Source of the DNA: Dugong dugon
Taxonomy: Eukaryota > Chordata > Mammalia > Sirenia > Dugongidae
Length of the DNA: 64,000 nucleotides
Direction: 5' to 3'
Assembly: GCA_030035585.1 (NCBI GenBank)
Contig: CM057473.1
Coordinates: forward strand, 12,202,501 to 12,266,500
Both the position numbers and the translations under genes were made by a program. The notes under the pieces are model-generated. The model was not told where the DNA came from. It saw nothing but the letters and a program-made list of their open reading frames with translations, and did not search any database. Positions 46,733 to 58,713 of the stretch are shown one piece after another. Within the stretch, counting starts at the first letter, position 1. Each line of letters starts with the position of its first letter.

Positions 46733-47292
46733 GGATTTTCACTTTGACAAATGATCAAAGATAATGTACCAGAGAAAGGACAGTTTTTTCAACAAATGAT
46801 TTGACATCCATATGCAAAAATGAATGAATCTAGATACAGAACTTACACCTACACAAAACTTACTCAAAATGTATCACAGACAGAATGTTCGATGCAACAT
46901 TATAAAACTCGTTTAAGAAAGTGTAAGAGAAAATCTAGGTGATCTTGGGTTTTTTTTTTTTTTTTAAGATATAACAGCCAAAACTCCAACCATTAAAAGA
47001 AATCAGTAATTTGGACTTTTTTAATTAATTAAGTTTTAATCTGCTCTAAAAAAGACACAGTTAAGAGAGTTAATAGACAAGTCACAGACTGGGAGAAAAC
47101 ATTTGCCAAATGCATATCTGACAAAGAACTTGTATCCAAAGTATAAAAATAACTCTTAAAACACAGCAATAAGAAAACAATCTAATAACAAAATAGACCA
47201 TATATCTGAACAACAAAAACTTCACCGAAGAACTTATACAGATGTCAAATAAGCATATAAAAAAGACGATTAAATCTATTTTTCATTGTTGG

Positions 47293-47945
47293 TGTTGTTA
47301 GGTGCCATCAAGTTGGTTCTGACTCACAGTGACCCTATATGAACAACAGAATGAAATACTGCCTGGTCCTTCCCCATACGCACAATCGGTACTATGTTTG
47401 AGCCCATTGTTGCAGCCCCTGTGTCAATTCATCGCTTTGAGGGTCTCCCTCTTTTTCGCGGACAAAGAATGATGTCCTTCTCCAAGGACTGGTCCCTCCT
47501 GATAATATGTACAAAGTACATGAATCAAAGTCTTCCTATCCTTGCTTCTAAGGAGTATTCTGGCTGAAATTCTTCTAAGAGAGAGATATATTCATTCTTC
47601 TAGCAATCCACGATATATTCAGTATTATTTACTAATACTGTAACTCAAATGCATCAATTCACATGCATACGAGGCAATTAAAAATACCATGGCTTGGGTT
47701 AGGCACACCTGAGTCCTCAAAGTGACATCTTTGCTTCTCTGAACTTTAAAGAGGTCTTTTGCAGCAGATTTGTCCAAAGCAAATGCCCTTTGATTTCTTG
47801 ACTGCTGCTTCCATGGGTGTTGATTATGGATCCAAGTAAAATGAAATCTTTTACAACTTCAAATTTTTCTCCGTTTATCATGATGTCGCTTATGGGTCCA
47901 GTTGTGAGGATTTTTCTTTTCTTTCTGTTGAGGATTGCAATTAAA
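47293..47945 (-). mobile_element. RTE LINE 3' region with internal damage
   Basis: Minus-strand RTE tail at the left ('ttgttaggtgccatcaagtt'), then the C-terminal coding region and, to the right, segments equivalent to 'cataagcgacatcatgataa' and the following RT C-terminal part. About 100 bases around 47600 do not fit and may be an insertion or replacement. Confidence 0.82.
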
Positions 47946-48019
47946 TAAGTCTAAGCTTGATTTGTTTTAGGCAAGATAGTCTCAGTTCTTCTAACACTTT
48001 TTTTATATATTGTATTTTC

Positions 48020-49885
48020 TATATTTTTTTATTGTAGTTTAAATGAAGTTTACATTTCAAGTTAGTCTTTCATACAAAAATTTATACATACATTGTTATG
48101 TGACCCCAATTGCTCTCCTCCTACTGTGACAGTACACTTTCTTTCCACCCATGATTCCCCAAGTCCATTCAACCAGCTCCTAAACCTCTCCGCCTTTCCA
48201 TCTCACCTCCCAACAGAAGCTGCCCATTTAGTCTCTTGTAACTACTTGGGTCAAGAGGCACACTCCTCACGAATATCACTTTATGTCCCACAGTCCAGTC
48301 CAATCCCTGCCTGAAGAGCTGGCCTCGGACATTGTTTTAGTTCTGGGCTGATAGAGAATCCAGTGGCCATGCTTTCTGGGATTCCTCCAGTCTCAGTCAG
48401 ACCATTAAGTCTGGCCTTCTTACTAGAATTTGAGTTCTGCACCCCACCTTTCTCTTACTCCACCAGGGACTCTCTGTTGTATTCCCTGTCAGGGCAGTCA
48501 TTGGTGGTGGCCGGCCACCATCTAGTTCTTCTGGTCTCAGGCTGATGAAGTCTCTGGTTTACGTGGTCCTTTTATCTCTTGGGCTAATACTTTCCTTGTG
48601 TCTTCGGAGTTCTTCATTCTCCATTACTCCAGGTGATTGGGACCAGTTGATGCATCTTAGATGGGCACTTGCAAGCTTTTAAGACCCCAGAAGCCACTCA
48701 CTGAAGTACAATGCAGAAGATTTTCTTAATAAGCTTTGTTATGCCAATTGGCCATGATCTTTATTGAATGTGATTTTATATTTAAGTCTTTGATCCATTT
48801 TAGGTTTTGTGCATGGTGCGAGGTATGGGTCTTGTTTCAGTTTGTCGCAGGTGGATATCCAGTTATGCCAGCACCATTTGTTAAAGAGACTGTCTTTTCC
48901 CCAGTTAACAGACTCTGGGCCTTTGTCAAATATCAGCTGCTCATAGGTGTATGAATTTATGTCCGGATCCTCAGTTTTGTTCCATTGGTCTATATATGTG
49001 TTGTTGTACCAGTACCAGGCTGTTTTGACTACCTCAGGCCCCTAATGGGAATAGGTGAAGACCCTGCTTAATGGGCAGAGCAGTGTCAAATGTCACAAAC
49101 ATGCCACTTCGCAGCTGAAACAGCTGAAGTTAGAGTTCCAGGATATATCCTGTTGTACTGCAGTAATGAGGGCCTGCACTGTGGAAATGGGTCCATACAA
49201 GTCTCTGCAGGGGGAAAGTCATTAAAAATCCATGGATCCCTTATGCCTGTGCCTAGGCAAAGGAGCTGTGCCTACCCTGGGTTCTTGGCTTAGGGGAGCC
49301 AGTAGTTTATTTTTTCCCCTGCTTGTTAATTTTTTTCATTCTTCAAGGAAGGGAGAATGTCTCCAGGTGTGTGACAGATCTTACTTCCGGCCCAGGGGAC
49401 TTGGCAATTGCTGAAGCCGGTCTGGGACCCAGTGCAGAGCAGGGAGCCAGAAAGTAAATGGGAGAGAAATTTTTCCCTAAGGGGGGTGTTTTGATCCATG
49501 CTGTAGTCAAGTACTTATCTTTTGCCGATCCAGGGCTGCTTCTCACTGGTTCTGAGTGGCCGAGTAGATTCTCTGGCACTGGGTCTCTCCCTGTGTGGAA
49601 AACAAGCCTCCTGAGCACTGCCACTTGCCTGCTTCACCGCTCACCCATGAGCTGCTCAGGCCTGAAGGGCTCAGGCTCTAGCCAGGTCAGGTCTGGCAAC
49701 TCCTTGCTGCTCCTGAACCATCTTTCCCTTCCCCTGCCACTCAGTCCATTTCCTAAACTTTGCCTTAGATCTTCAGGGCTCCTAGATCGTCATATATAAT
49801 TGATTCACTTGTTTTTTTTGGGTCTTTGTTGTAAGAGGGTCCACTGGAAGCGACTGACTACTCCACCATCTAGGCACTGCCCTCT
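48020..49885 (-). mobile_element. Internally deleted L1 keeping both ends
   Basis: From right to left on the minus strand: a 5' UTR starting 'ggcagtgcctagatggtgg' (49885 to about 49045), then ORF2 starting [13 protein letters not shown] and running to 'gatccattttag' complement (about 49035-48765), then a 3' UTR (about 48760-48020) matching 20.7-21.5 kb. ORF1, the ORF2 endonuclease and most of RT, and the ORF2 C-terminus are gone. Frames at 48093-48545 and 49090-49799 lie in the UTRs and are not genes. Confidence 0.8.
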
Positions 49886-50164
49886 ATGTTTTTTATTATA
49901 AAAAAGTTTTGAAACATGTCTAAGTTCTATACATTCCATTTAAGGTTAGATGGCTCATAATAAAAGACATGTAAAACACTATGTTGCATGTAGCATTTTC
50001 TTTTCTCTATACTTTTTACTCAGGCAGATGTTTCACTCATGTCATAACTTTCTTTTCTCAAAAGCCCAAGGAACATAAAAATATTCACACAACTGAAGAA
50101 GGTTTCTGAAAACATTTTAAGTTAATTAAGTTAGGTTACTCATCATAAAATTTAATAAGGATGA
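49886..50164. other. Repeat-poor DNA
   Basis: No feature recognised. Confidence 0.3.
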
Positions 50165-50330
50165 GGCCCAGTGAAAGAGAATGGGCTATAGAATAATTTC
50201 GATCTGGTTTGAAATTGCTTCCCACCACTTAACTAATTGTATAATGTTAGGCATATTATTTTATTCTATAAGACTCAGTAAAAATGGGAGTAATAATATA
50301 GGACTTAAAGCAGAGGACAGAAAAACTGTA
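50165..50330 (+). mobile_element. MIR-like SINE, diverged
   Basis: 'gatctggtttgaaattgctt', 'ttgtataatgttaggcata', then 'agtaaaaatgggagtaataa' follow the MIR order weakly. Confidence 0.45.
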
Positions 50331-51512
50331 CTCTCAGGCCAAATCCTTCCCGCTGCTTGTTTTCGTAAATAGTTTTGTGGAAACACATTCTAGTCCTTTC
50401 ATTCACTGTTGTCTATAACTGAGTTTGTGCTACCGAAGCAGAGTTGGGCAGTTGTAATGGAGACTCTGGCCTGTACAGCCTAAAATATTGACTGTCTGAC
50501 TCTTTATAGAAAAACTTTTATGAATTCTATCTTACTGGATTCTTTCTGAAATAATGAGTTAAGTACTCATATATAATGATTATAAATTTTCTAGCATAGT
50601 GCCTGAATATGGCTGTTTCTTAATGAACGGCTTTGTACCATTCAAAATTGGTATTGACACACAAATTTAAGGCAACTACTTTAACCAAAAATGCAAAATT
50701 GATGAGTTGATTGATTTGCTTTAATTCCTTACAGAAATGCAATGTATGCAGAATAGGCCTATATATGTTATTTTTCACTTTTTGCAATGTATATGCAAAT
50801 ATCTTAGACCAATGTTTTTCAAGATTATTTATCTCTGGGGTCTCTGTTCAAGCAGAATTTTGGATACTCAATATATGAAACAAATAAAAGCAAACCTTTC
50901 TCCACTTCAGCACAAGAAGTGTTTTAGCACCTCACCTTTTCACTCTAGACTTTTCTTCTTCTCCGCAATAAACCTTGATGAGGTTTGCAAAATCCTTTTA
51001 ATTAGAAAGAATTAAGTTTAAAAACCAGCAGTATATGAGTTATAGCTAAGGAAAAACCATATATGACTCTTTATCTTTTGTGTTGTATAGATCATACATT
51101 TCATAATATTTTCAAGTTTTTTAGTGTAAAAATATATATGTACACACACACATACATATATATCCCCTGGATTAAAATCTCTTATTTTCCTCAAACTCAT
51201 TTATGTTATATATTAATTTTATCTATTTAAAAAAAACAAGTTTTAAACTAAAGAAACCTTAAGACAGTAACTATCTAATCTTATTCCATTAATAAACATT
51301 GAAAAGGAAAGTTTGCTTTTTTTTCGAAGTTTGAGGAACATAGAAATAAAGTTGACCACTATTGTACAGTCAATGCTGTATTTAAAATAACAAATTCCAG
51401 AATCTCATTTACTTATTTCATTATTGTTTATTTTTAGAAATTACTTTAGAATGTATTTATGGCTAAACCCTGGAAAATCCTAATAAATAACTAAAATTAC
51501 AACAAAGGAAAT
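50331..51512. other. Repeat-poor AT-rich 1.2 kb
   Basis: No gene or repeat recognised. Frames such as 50737-51015 show nothing familiar. Confidence 0.4.
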
Positions 51513-51513
51513 A

Positions 51514-51541
<28 letters not shown>
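51513..51541. repeat. (GT)14 microsatellite
   Basis: Uninterrupted GT dinucleotides followed by 'atgtacatacatg'. Confidence 0.95.
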
Positions 51542-51544
<3 letters not shown>

Positions 51545-52689
51545 ACATACATGCCAGAAATACATATACGGCAGCTTTTTGAGAAAATAAGAATACTTCC
51601 ACTATTAGATAAAGAACAACAGTCCCATAAGGCAATGTCTGAATCACTGTATGATATATAATGAGGCAGTATAATATATCACATGAATAATACTGAGTAC
51701 AAGTGATAACTGTATTATCAACTGAATTCTGTTATTGATGCCTTGGCAATGTGAGTACCGGTTATCATTTATAATTTGGTATGATCAGCACTTCTGCAGG
51801 CATTCTGCCAGTGCTTTTTTTGTTTGTTTTCATTTTTTTACTGTTAGTCAAACATACATATATGCAGTGCATATAAAATTATACCAATCATAATATAAGT
51901 TTTAGTAACTAAAAACTCAATTTTCTGAGAACAAATTATTTTATCTCTTATTCTGAAATAAATATAAATATTTCATTGAAACGGTGCATGTCATATATTT
52001 GCATTTGATATTTCCACTGTGCTATGTGTAACTACGTGTTAACATGTTCCAAACCTCTTGCTTAAATTATATAGCTTTTTAAAATTTCTCTGAATTATAA
52101 AATAAAACCTAACAGAAACATAAAGAATAAGAAAACATAACAAGGTTCTTAAAGACTAAGATCTGATGGTCATATGTATGCGCTATGTCTATGCTTATTA
52201 AGTACGTGTCTTTTCAATCTCTTATCCTCATCCATCCTTAGTTTTATGATTCACATTCAACAATATTGCAGGGAAAAAATGTTAGTGTGACAGCGTTGTT
52301 CCTTTCGTCTCATTGTTAGAACTCACTATTCCAGAGTCCTGAACAGTCTTATTTACATGTAAGGTTTTCCCTGCCATCTTTAATCTGATAACAGCAAGCT
52401 TCTAAACTCCAATCTTTATTTATTTATTTTTCATTTATTATTTAAATATCTACTCTGTTCATGTTTTCGTGTTGGCACAATCCTGGGAAGAGAGATAAAT
52501 ACATTCCCTGTCCTCATGCCCATTACATTTAACCGGGAGAATAAACACACAGAATCAGGATTTTACCTTTGAAAAGATGTGGTGAGGATGTTTATCAGAT
52601 ATCTAAGTAGAAAAGTCTAGCAGGGCATTTGATTTAACTGAGTTTATACCATTTGGCTAGTCCATTGCACCGCAGGTGCGATATTGGCC
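51542..52689. other. Repeat-poor AT-rich 1.15 kb
   Basis: No gene seen. The part around 52420-52560 may contain a decayed mammal-wide repeat. Confidence 0.35.
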
Positions 52690-52732
52690 AAACCTAGGGT
52701 TGCCATGGGTTGACATCAACTCGATGGCAAGG
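52690..52732 (+). mobile_element. Tail-only SINE/RTE copy
   Basis: 'ggttgccatgggttgacatc' followed by 'aactcgatggcaaggggttt' is the SINE tail with no body. Confidence 0.65.
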
Positions 52733-52829
52733 GGTTTAAGCTTATGGTTCACTTCCTAATCTGATTCTCCTCTGTACTTAGTCTTTGAGAATATAACTAC
52801 TCTTCATTCAGTCAACTAAGAAGCTTCAG

Positions 52830-53260
52830 AGTCATTCTAGACCGTCTATTCCCTGCACTCCCCACATGTAATCAGTTATTTAGTTCTGTTCGTTCTAACT
52901 TATTAAATGTTTTTGTGTTAGTCCTCCATGCCATATTCATCTAGAACCTGGAGCACTATGATAGACTACAAACTGACCGCTCTGGTTTCTTCGTTCATCT
53001 CTGGAAAGGGTCTTTCTCTAATGCAGTTTTAGATAAATCACTTGCCTGTATAAGAGCACTTCAGCAAATAATCACTACTTTCTGTGTCAAATTCAAACTC
53101 CATATAATGGAATAAAATCTGCATCATCTGGCCTCTGATTATACCTCCAACCACATCTCTCACATGGCCTCATCTAGAGCCTCATGCTTTAGGTACACCA
53201 AAGTTGTTTCAGTTCCCTACACTTCTGAATTTGTGCATGTTTGCCTATTTCTTTCTTTCT
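52830..53260 (+). mobile_element. L2 LINE fragment, diverged
   Basis: 'aatcagttatttagttctg', 'aattcaaactccatataatg', 'tgcatcatctggcctctgat', then 'cacatctctcacatggcctc' follow L2 order. Old; frames broken. Confidence 0.5.
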
Positions 53261-55246
53261 ATTGTCTTATTGTCTTATTTCTTTGTCTTTTCCTCATCTT
53301 TCTGATGCATCACAAATGTCACTCCATCAGGCTCCCCTACCTCCTACATACTGTTAATAATACTATCAGATGTGAACCCACTCTTTTTACAATATTCTTG
53401 TTTCAGTTTGCATTTTTTGGTTGCAAAGAATGGTAATGAACAGGCTGAGTTATTATTATGATTTGACAGATGGTGAGTAACGGTGAGATTATTCTTCTCC
53501 ATTATTCAGAACATGATTTACAGAGAGACAGACCTTATGAAGATTAACAGTGAAGCTAATTCTGTGTCCAAAGCAACTGTAGCAATCTTACCACCAGACT
53601 CCATGACTCTTCGTTCTTCAAGGGCCCGAATGACCCAGCTATGTCCTGCATGCCTCTTTCTTTCTGTTCCTCATTTACAGTTTTGTTTGTGCCTCACCGT
53701 ACCACTTTCTCCGCACGCTTCAATTTACCTCTGGCTTATCATGGCTGTCCAGTCCCCCTGCTTCCTCCTGTGTGGACTCTCAGAACAGCTCCCAGGACTC
53801 ACTGACATCATATGTCTGTTTCTTAGTTTAACACTTGGAAAGATAATACAAGTGATCCAGCCAGTTTTGTTTGTTTTTTGGTTAATAAGTCAGGCCACAC
53901 AATCCACACAGATCACTGAGAAGTCTGCACACTGATTCCTTTTTATTGCCTACCCTGGTGCTAGGACCATATGTTTAAAGTGTGACTTTCTAGGCAGAAG
54001 GGACAATGGCTCACAAAATTTCCATTAAGAAAATGTGTAATGAGATAGTGATCCACCCAACACATTTCAACTTTTAGTTGGTATGCATACCATTTTCTGA
54101 TACAGTTACCAATACACTTCTACCTAAATGTGATCTAACATCATACATACCACCACAGACATACATATCCCCTCCTTACGGCAGAATACCCATGTGAAAT
54201 AGCTGGATGTGGTAATCATGTTTTTAAGAGATATACATTTCAGGTATATTCTAAATAGGGTTGCAAACCAATTATGATAAAGTGGACCATCCATATAGTT
54301 GACAATAGAAAAGGAAAAACTGAGAAGTTTAACTTTGACTTTATGTTTTCCATATTATGAAACACTGAAGTCCATAGTGAACAAATTATTTATTCAATTC
54401 CAGTCCTGTAAACATTACATTTATGAGAACTATACAAATGAAATCACTTAGCTGGCATGAAAGAACGCTTCCTCCTGTGATCTGGAGCGCTCCACCACCA
54501 TGCCAGTGTGGATATCCATCCGAGGTAAGCCATTACAGCCAGGACTCAAGCTCATTTCCTATGAAATGGTCTTGAGTTTAGAACTGTGGTCAAGCTAATA
54601 CTGGGTGCTGGGCCATCTTTGTGGCATTGTCTGAGTAAAGCTATAACGATAGATTTTTAAATGATATTCCACCAATTTACCACAGCTTGAAATTCTTGAC
54701 ATTGATGTTACCAACATGTAGGTTTCCAGAGTTATTGCCTCCAAAAGGCTACAAAGACATTACGATAAATTAAATGGAAGCTTCTGAAGTCATGGTAATT
54801 TATTTTTATCAGTTGATTTAATATAGATTTAAAAAATAAAATCCAGGGCTTGGCCTTTTAAAAATAAGTATCTACTTGAGTAGCAAAGAGTAAAGCAAAA
54901 TATCACTCTTATTTCCTTTTTAGTTGGTAATTTTGAGGGATTTTGTAGGGCTTCATAGTGGCAACACTTTTAAAAGCATATTTTTCTAATTAACCTTTGG
55001 TTTAATTGTAAAGAATGTGGCACTTAAGTAATAACTAGTTTGTAATAAGCTAACTGTCAAGTGTGTTCTTTAAAATAAAGTTTAAACATAACATCCACTG
55101 AAGCTATTAAATGCCCAAGTGTTTTTAAACTAAATCCTTTATCCATTCCTTGATTAGAGAGCTGTTTTGTCTAAAGGTATATTCATTTTGTTTCTCTGAA
55201 AATAACATGAAATGCTTTTGACCAGTGACCTTCAATCTCTTTCCCT
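53261..55246. other. Repeat-poor 2 kb, longest frame of the window
   Basis: I see no repeat. The longest frame in the window (53483-53935, 150 codons, plus) has no domain or transmembrane pattern I trust, no close relative I know, and no coding-like context. I treat it as fortuitous. Confidence 0.4.
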
Positions 55247-55254
55247 GGAGCTTC

Positions 55255-55637
55255 TAGGGGCAGATTACCCAAAAAGCAAGGTAAACATGGGCTTACTTGT
55301 GCTTACTTTCTAATCTGTAGTGAACAATTTCACATGTATTTCACCACATCTTTGATGAAAAACAAAGGAAATTGTTCACTACAGATTAGGAAGTAATCAC
55401 AAGTAAACCAGTGCTTACCTTGCTTGCTGGGTAATCTGTACCTGTCAGGGTTTGTAAATTTGAAAGAGGATTTGATTCTGTAGAAAAGTGCTGTGGGGTT
55501 GGGAGATAGACAGATTCCAGCCATACCTAAAAGCAGAATCTTTGATGTGGTGAAATAATGTGAAATGGTTCATTACAGATGATCTGGTAAACAAGGCAGT
55601 GCTGTGCTTACCTTACCTATTAGATAGTCTGCCCCTG
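55255..55637 (+). mobile_element. hAT-like non-autonomous DNA transposon
   Basis: An identical 8-bp flank 'ggagcttc' lies at 55247-55254 and 55638-55645. The ends are inverted: the left starts 'taggggcagattaccca' and the right complement starts 'caggggcagactatcta'. The left arm (to about 55345) is inverted against a right arm at about 55530-55637 and also against a middle copy at about 55370-55455. The 8-bp duplication and CAGGGG-type ends fit hAT. No transposase is encoded. Orientation is arbitrary. Confidence 0.85.
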
Positions 55638-55645
55638 GGAGCTTC

Positions 55646-56061
55646 TCCTGGTGAGCGTTAAAAGAATGGGAGGAGTGGTTACACTGACCTCTCCTTCAGC
55701 ACTTCAGCCGGGGTAATCCCAGGTTACTCTTTCTTTAGTTTGTTTGGCTTCCTTATAATATTTCAGACAAAATTTTCTTGTTACATATAAGCTTGAAAAT
55801 CCATCCTCTAAAGTCTGAGAACACAAAATGGCAGGCAAAACTGTAGACAAGGTGTTCTTTGTATTGCATGGTGTTTTTAATATTGACAGTTTAGGCATAA
55901 ATAAGCTGAATTTTCAGGTCCTTTTGGAAAAAATAAATGAAATAGCTAGCCACACATGGCCTACATTCCCATAATGCAACAGCGACCTGGAACAAAGGAA
56001 CCAATGTCCCCATTAGAAAGGATCTGCGTTCTTCACCTCCCTCCCTGCTTATTCCAAGAGA
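55646..56061. other. Repeat-poor DNA
   Basis: No feature recognised. Confidence 0.35.
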
Positions 56062-56250
56062 CATTGTTGTCGCTGTTACTTCCATACATGGTGACCCCAA
56101 GTGTGCAGAGTAGAACTGCTCCATAGAGTTTTCAAGGCTGTGAACTTTGGGAAGCAGATCACAAGGCTTGTCTTCCGAGCCACCTCCAACCACCAATCTT
56201 TGGTTAGTAGTTGAGCGTTTAACTGTTTGCTTCACTCAGGCACTCCCGCC
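56062..56250 (-). mobile_element. Second-type AfroSINE
   Basis: 'attgttgtcgctgttacttc' tail, 'gtgtgcagagtagaactgc' body and head near 'gcttcactcaggcactcc'. Confidence 0.82.
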
Positions 56251-57739
56251 ACTTCAAAGCCTTCTTGGCCAGTCAGCCTAACTCGTAGTGTCACCTATTA
56301 AGCTCCAATAGACAATTAAATTTGGTCATTTCTAGGATGTCACCTTTGCAATCAGTGGGGAATCAACAGGTCAAATATAAAGCAGCTAAATTATGAGAAT
56401 GAGAACATTATTAATAAATGAGGGTCTTTTTTTTGCAATAGTTGAAAATCTAAACATAAACCAAAGTAAGATAAATGCATTTGTAATAACACAAATTAAC
56501 ATAATGTAAGACCCCACTCTTCCAGGGTGACAGAAGATTAATCTCACTCAGTTTGGAGTTCCTTTCTTTACCACTAGATTTTTCAGTAGCTTGGGGGATA
56601 ATTGCACTGTGCCAACATGTCATAGGGGCTCATTTATCCCTCAGAAAACCTACTTATATGAGAGTTCTCTGAGTCTCCAGTCACTGACCTGTGCAGATTG
56701 TCACTGGATGGATCATCTTTCATGCCTCCTTCAACTTTCAGGAGAAAGATTCTTTTATCTCCATGCCAGGCTCTGGGTCAGGTGCATCATTCAGTGGCTT
56801 CTTTGTCACTTTGGGGCATAGCAATCTCTAAAAGGCTATTGATGGCTCGTATCTTCTTTCTTCTGAATCACTTGTATTCCAAGAAGCAGTGAACACAGAA
56901 TGTTCTAAATGCTTGAATGGGATAGAGAAAGAACTACTGAGAGAAAAAAAAAAAAAAATCCAGCATCAATATTAAACAGAACCTACAATCCATAAAATTG
57001 TAATGATTAAATCACGTCATTCTTAACTTCCTTCAGTTAACACTCTCCTCCTCCTCTGTACCAAGAGTCTGACTATAGTTACGAAGACTTCACAATACAA
57101 AGAGATAAGTCAACCTACCAGCTAAAAACATAATTAAATTTACTGGACCATGAAGTAGATAAATGTCTAATATCAGTAATGGGCTAGGCAAGTAAATAAA
57201 AACTCTGCATGTACTACTACAGAAAGAAAGAAAAGGAGGATGTAAGCTGTTAACAGTGTTAATGAATGAATCTCAAGCATGCGTAGGAAAGCAAGCATAA
57301 GGACGTGCAACAATGAAAGAGAAACTGTAATGTTGAATTTATTGATAGGTAATTCAGAAAAATTAGGGTCACTAGTGAAACATGGAGTTAAAATTCATAA
57401 ATATAGCATATCATCTCTTGCCAAATAAAATTCAAGACACTATCTAGCCAAAGTGTCTCAACTTGGAAAACACAATCCTTGGCTTTGAAAGTTACATGCA
57501 CACACACACACTCATTTTATTTTATTGCTATGTGAATGTAATACATTCTAAATCATAAATAGTTTTGATTATTTGGGTACATAAATTGCATGTAATACTC
57601 AGGTATTAAATGCATCTTTATAATGCAGTGACTAGCTCACATTCTGCCTCAATATAGACCAATGTCTTCAGAGTAGAGGTGGAAGAACTTGCTTCTGTTA
57701 GTGACCTTGTCATTATCCCATATTTTAAGTTTAAATTTT
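56251..57739. other. Repeat-poor 1.5 kb
   Basis: No gene or repeat recognised. An A-run at about 56944-56957 and a short (CA)n at about 57500-57511 are minor. Confidence 0.4.
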
Positions 57740-58047
57740 AGGAACAATTGTTTAAAAGCTTCATTGAGATATAGTGCACATATCATACAATTCACACACT
57801 TACAGTGTACAATCTAAGGTTTTTTTACTGTATGCACAGAAATGTGCAACCATCACCAGAGTCAGTTTTAGAATATTCCTGTCACATCATAAAGAAAACT
57901 CCTAACACTTTAGCTATCACCTTCCTGCCATAGGCAACCACCACTTTCTGTCTCTATAGATTTCCCTGTTCTAGACAATGTCTATGATTGAAATTGTACA
58001 ATATGCAGTCTTTTTAGATGGCTTCTTTTAGCATAATGTTTTCATTA

Positions 58048-58173
58048 TGACTGTAACAATGGGTCAAATATAGCAACAATTGTGAGGATGGCACAGGACC
58101 AGGCAATGTTTCCTTCTGTGACACTTATGGTTGCTCTGAGTTGGAGTTGATTGGACAGTATCTAACAACAGCA
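58048..58173 (+). mobile_element. Short RTE 3' end nested in L1
   Basis: 'gtaacaatgggtcaaatata' to 'acagtatctaacaacagca' is the last 125 or so bases of RTE. Flanks 'gttttca' and 'gttttga' fit a short duplication. Confidence 0.85.
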
Positions 58174-58666
58174 AAGTTTTGAAGGTTCATCCGTGTTTGA
58201 GCACATACTGGAAATTCATTCCTTTTTATTGTCAAATGATATCCCATCTTATGAATATAGAACATTTTGTTTATCTATTTATCAATTGATGGACATTTGA
58301 GTTGTTTCTACATTTAGACTATTATAAATAAAGTTTTTATAAACATCTATGTGTAAGTCTCTATATGGACATTAAGTTTAATCATTGGAGGAACTGCCAG
58401 TTGTTTTCCAAAGCTGCCGCAACATTTTAGATTACCACCAGCAGTGTTAAGTGCCCCAGCTTCTCTACATCCTCTTCAGCACTTCTTACTGTCTGACATT
58501 TCATTCTACCCATTCTAGTGGGTGTGAATTAATATTTCATTGTGGCTTTGGTTTGCATTTCCTAGATGATTAATGATGTTGACATCTTTTTATGTGCTTA
58601 TTTTCCATTAATATAACTTCTTTGGATAAATGTCTATTCATAGTTTTTGCCATTATTTGAAATGGA

Positions 58667-58713
58667 TTACTAAGAGTTGGAATAGAGTCAATGATAATGG
58701 GATTGGTTTTTTT
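58667..58713 (+). mobile_element. Tail-only SINE nested in L1
   Basis: 'aagagttggaatagagtcaa' and 'tgataatgggattggttttt' resemble the SINE tail and break the L1 alignment here. Confidence 0.55.

Larger units (their letters stand above)
45785..47280 (+). mobile_element. Old L1 ORF2 fragment with two nested insertions
   Basis: L1 ORF2 order is kept: 'gcaaagttacaagaagcaag', 'tacttagttataaatctaac', 'gatggaacagaacagaaaag', then 'ctgggagaaaacatttgcc'. All frames are closed by stops. A young L1 tail (45836-46140) and a second-type SINE fragment (about 46655-46732) interrupt it. Confidence 0.78.

Noticed and set aside
49090-49799. Several frames of 60-113 codons that look gene-like
   Set aside because: They fall in the GC-richer L1 5' UTR and overlap on both strands. 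No coding family fits.
53483-53935. 150-codon open frame, the longest in the window
   Set aside because: No recognisable domain, no convincing start context, no neighbouring gene signals, and cysteine/serine/leucine-rich composition typical of chance frames in CT-rich DNA.
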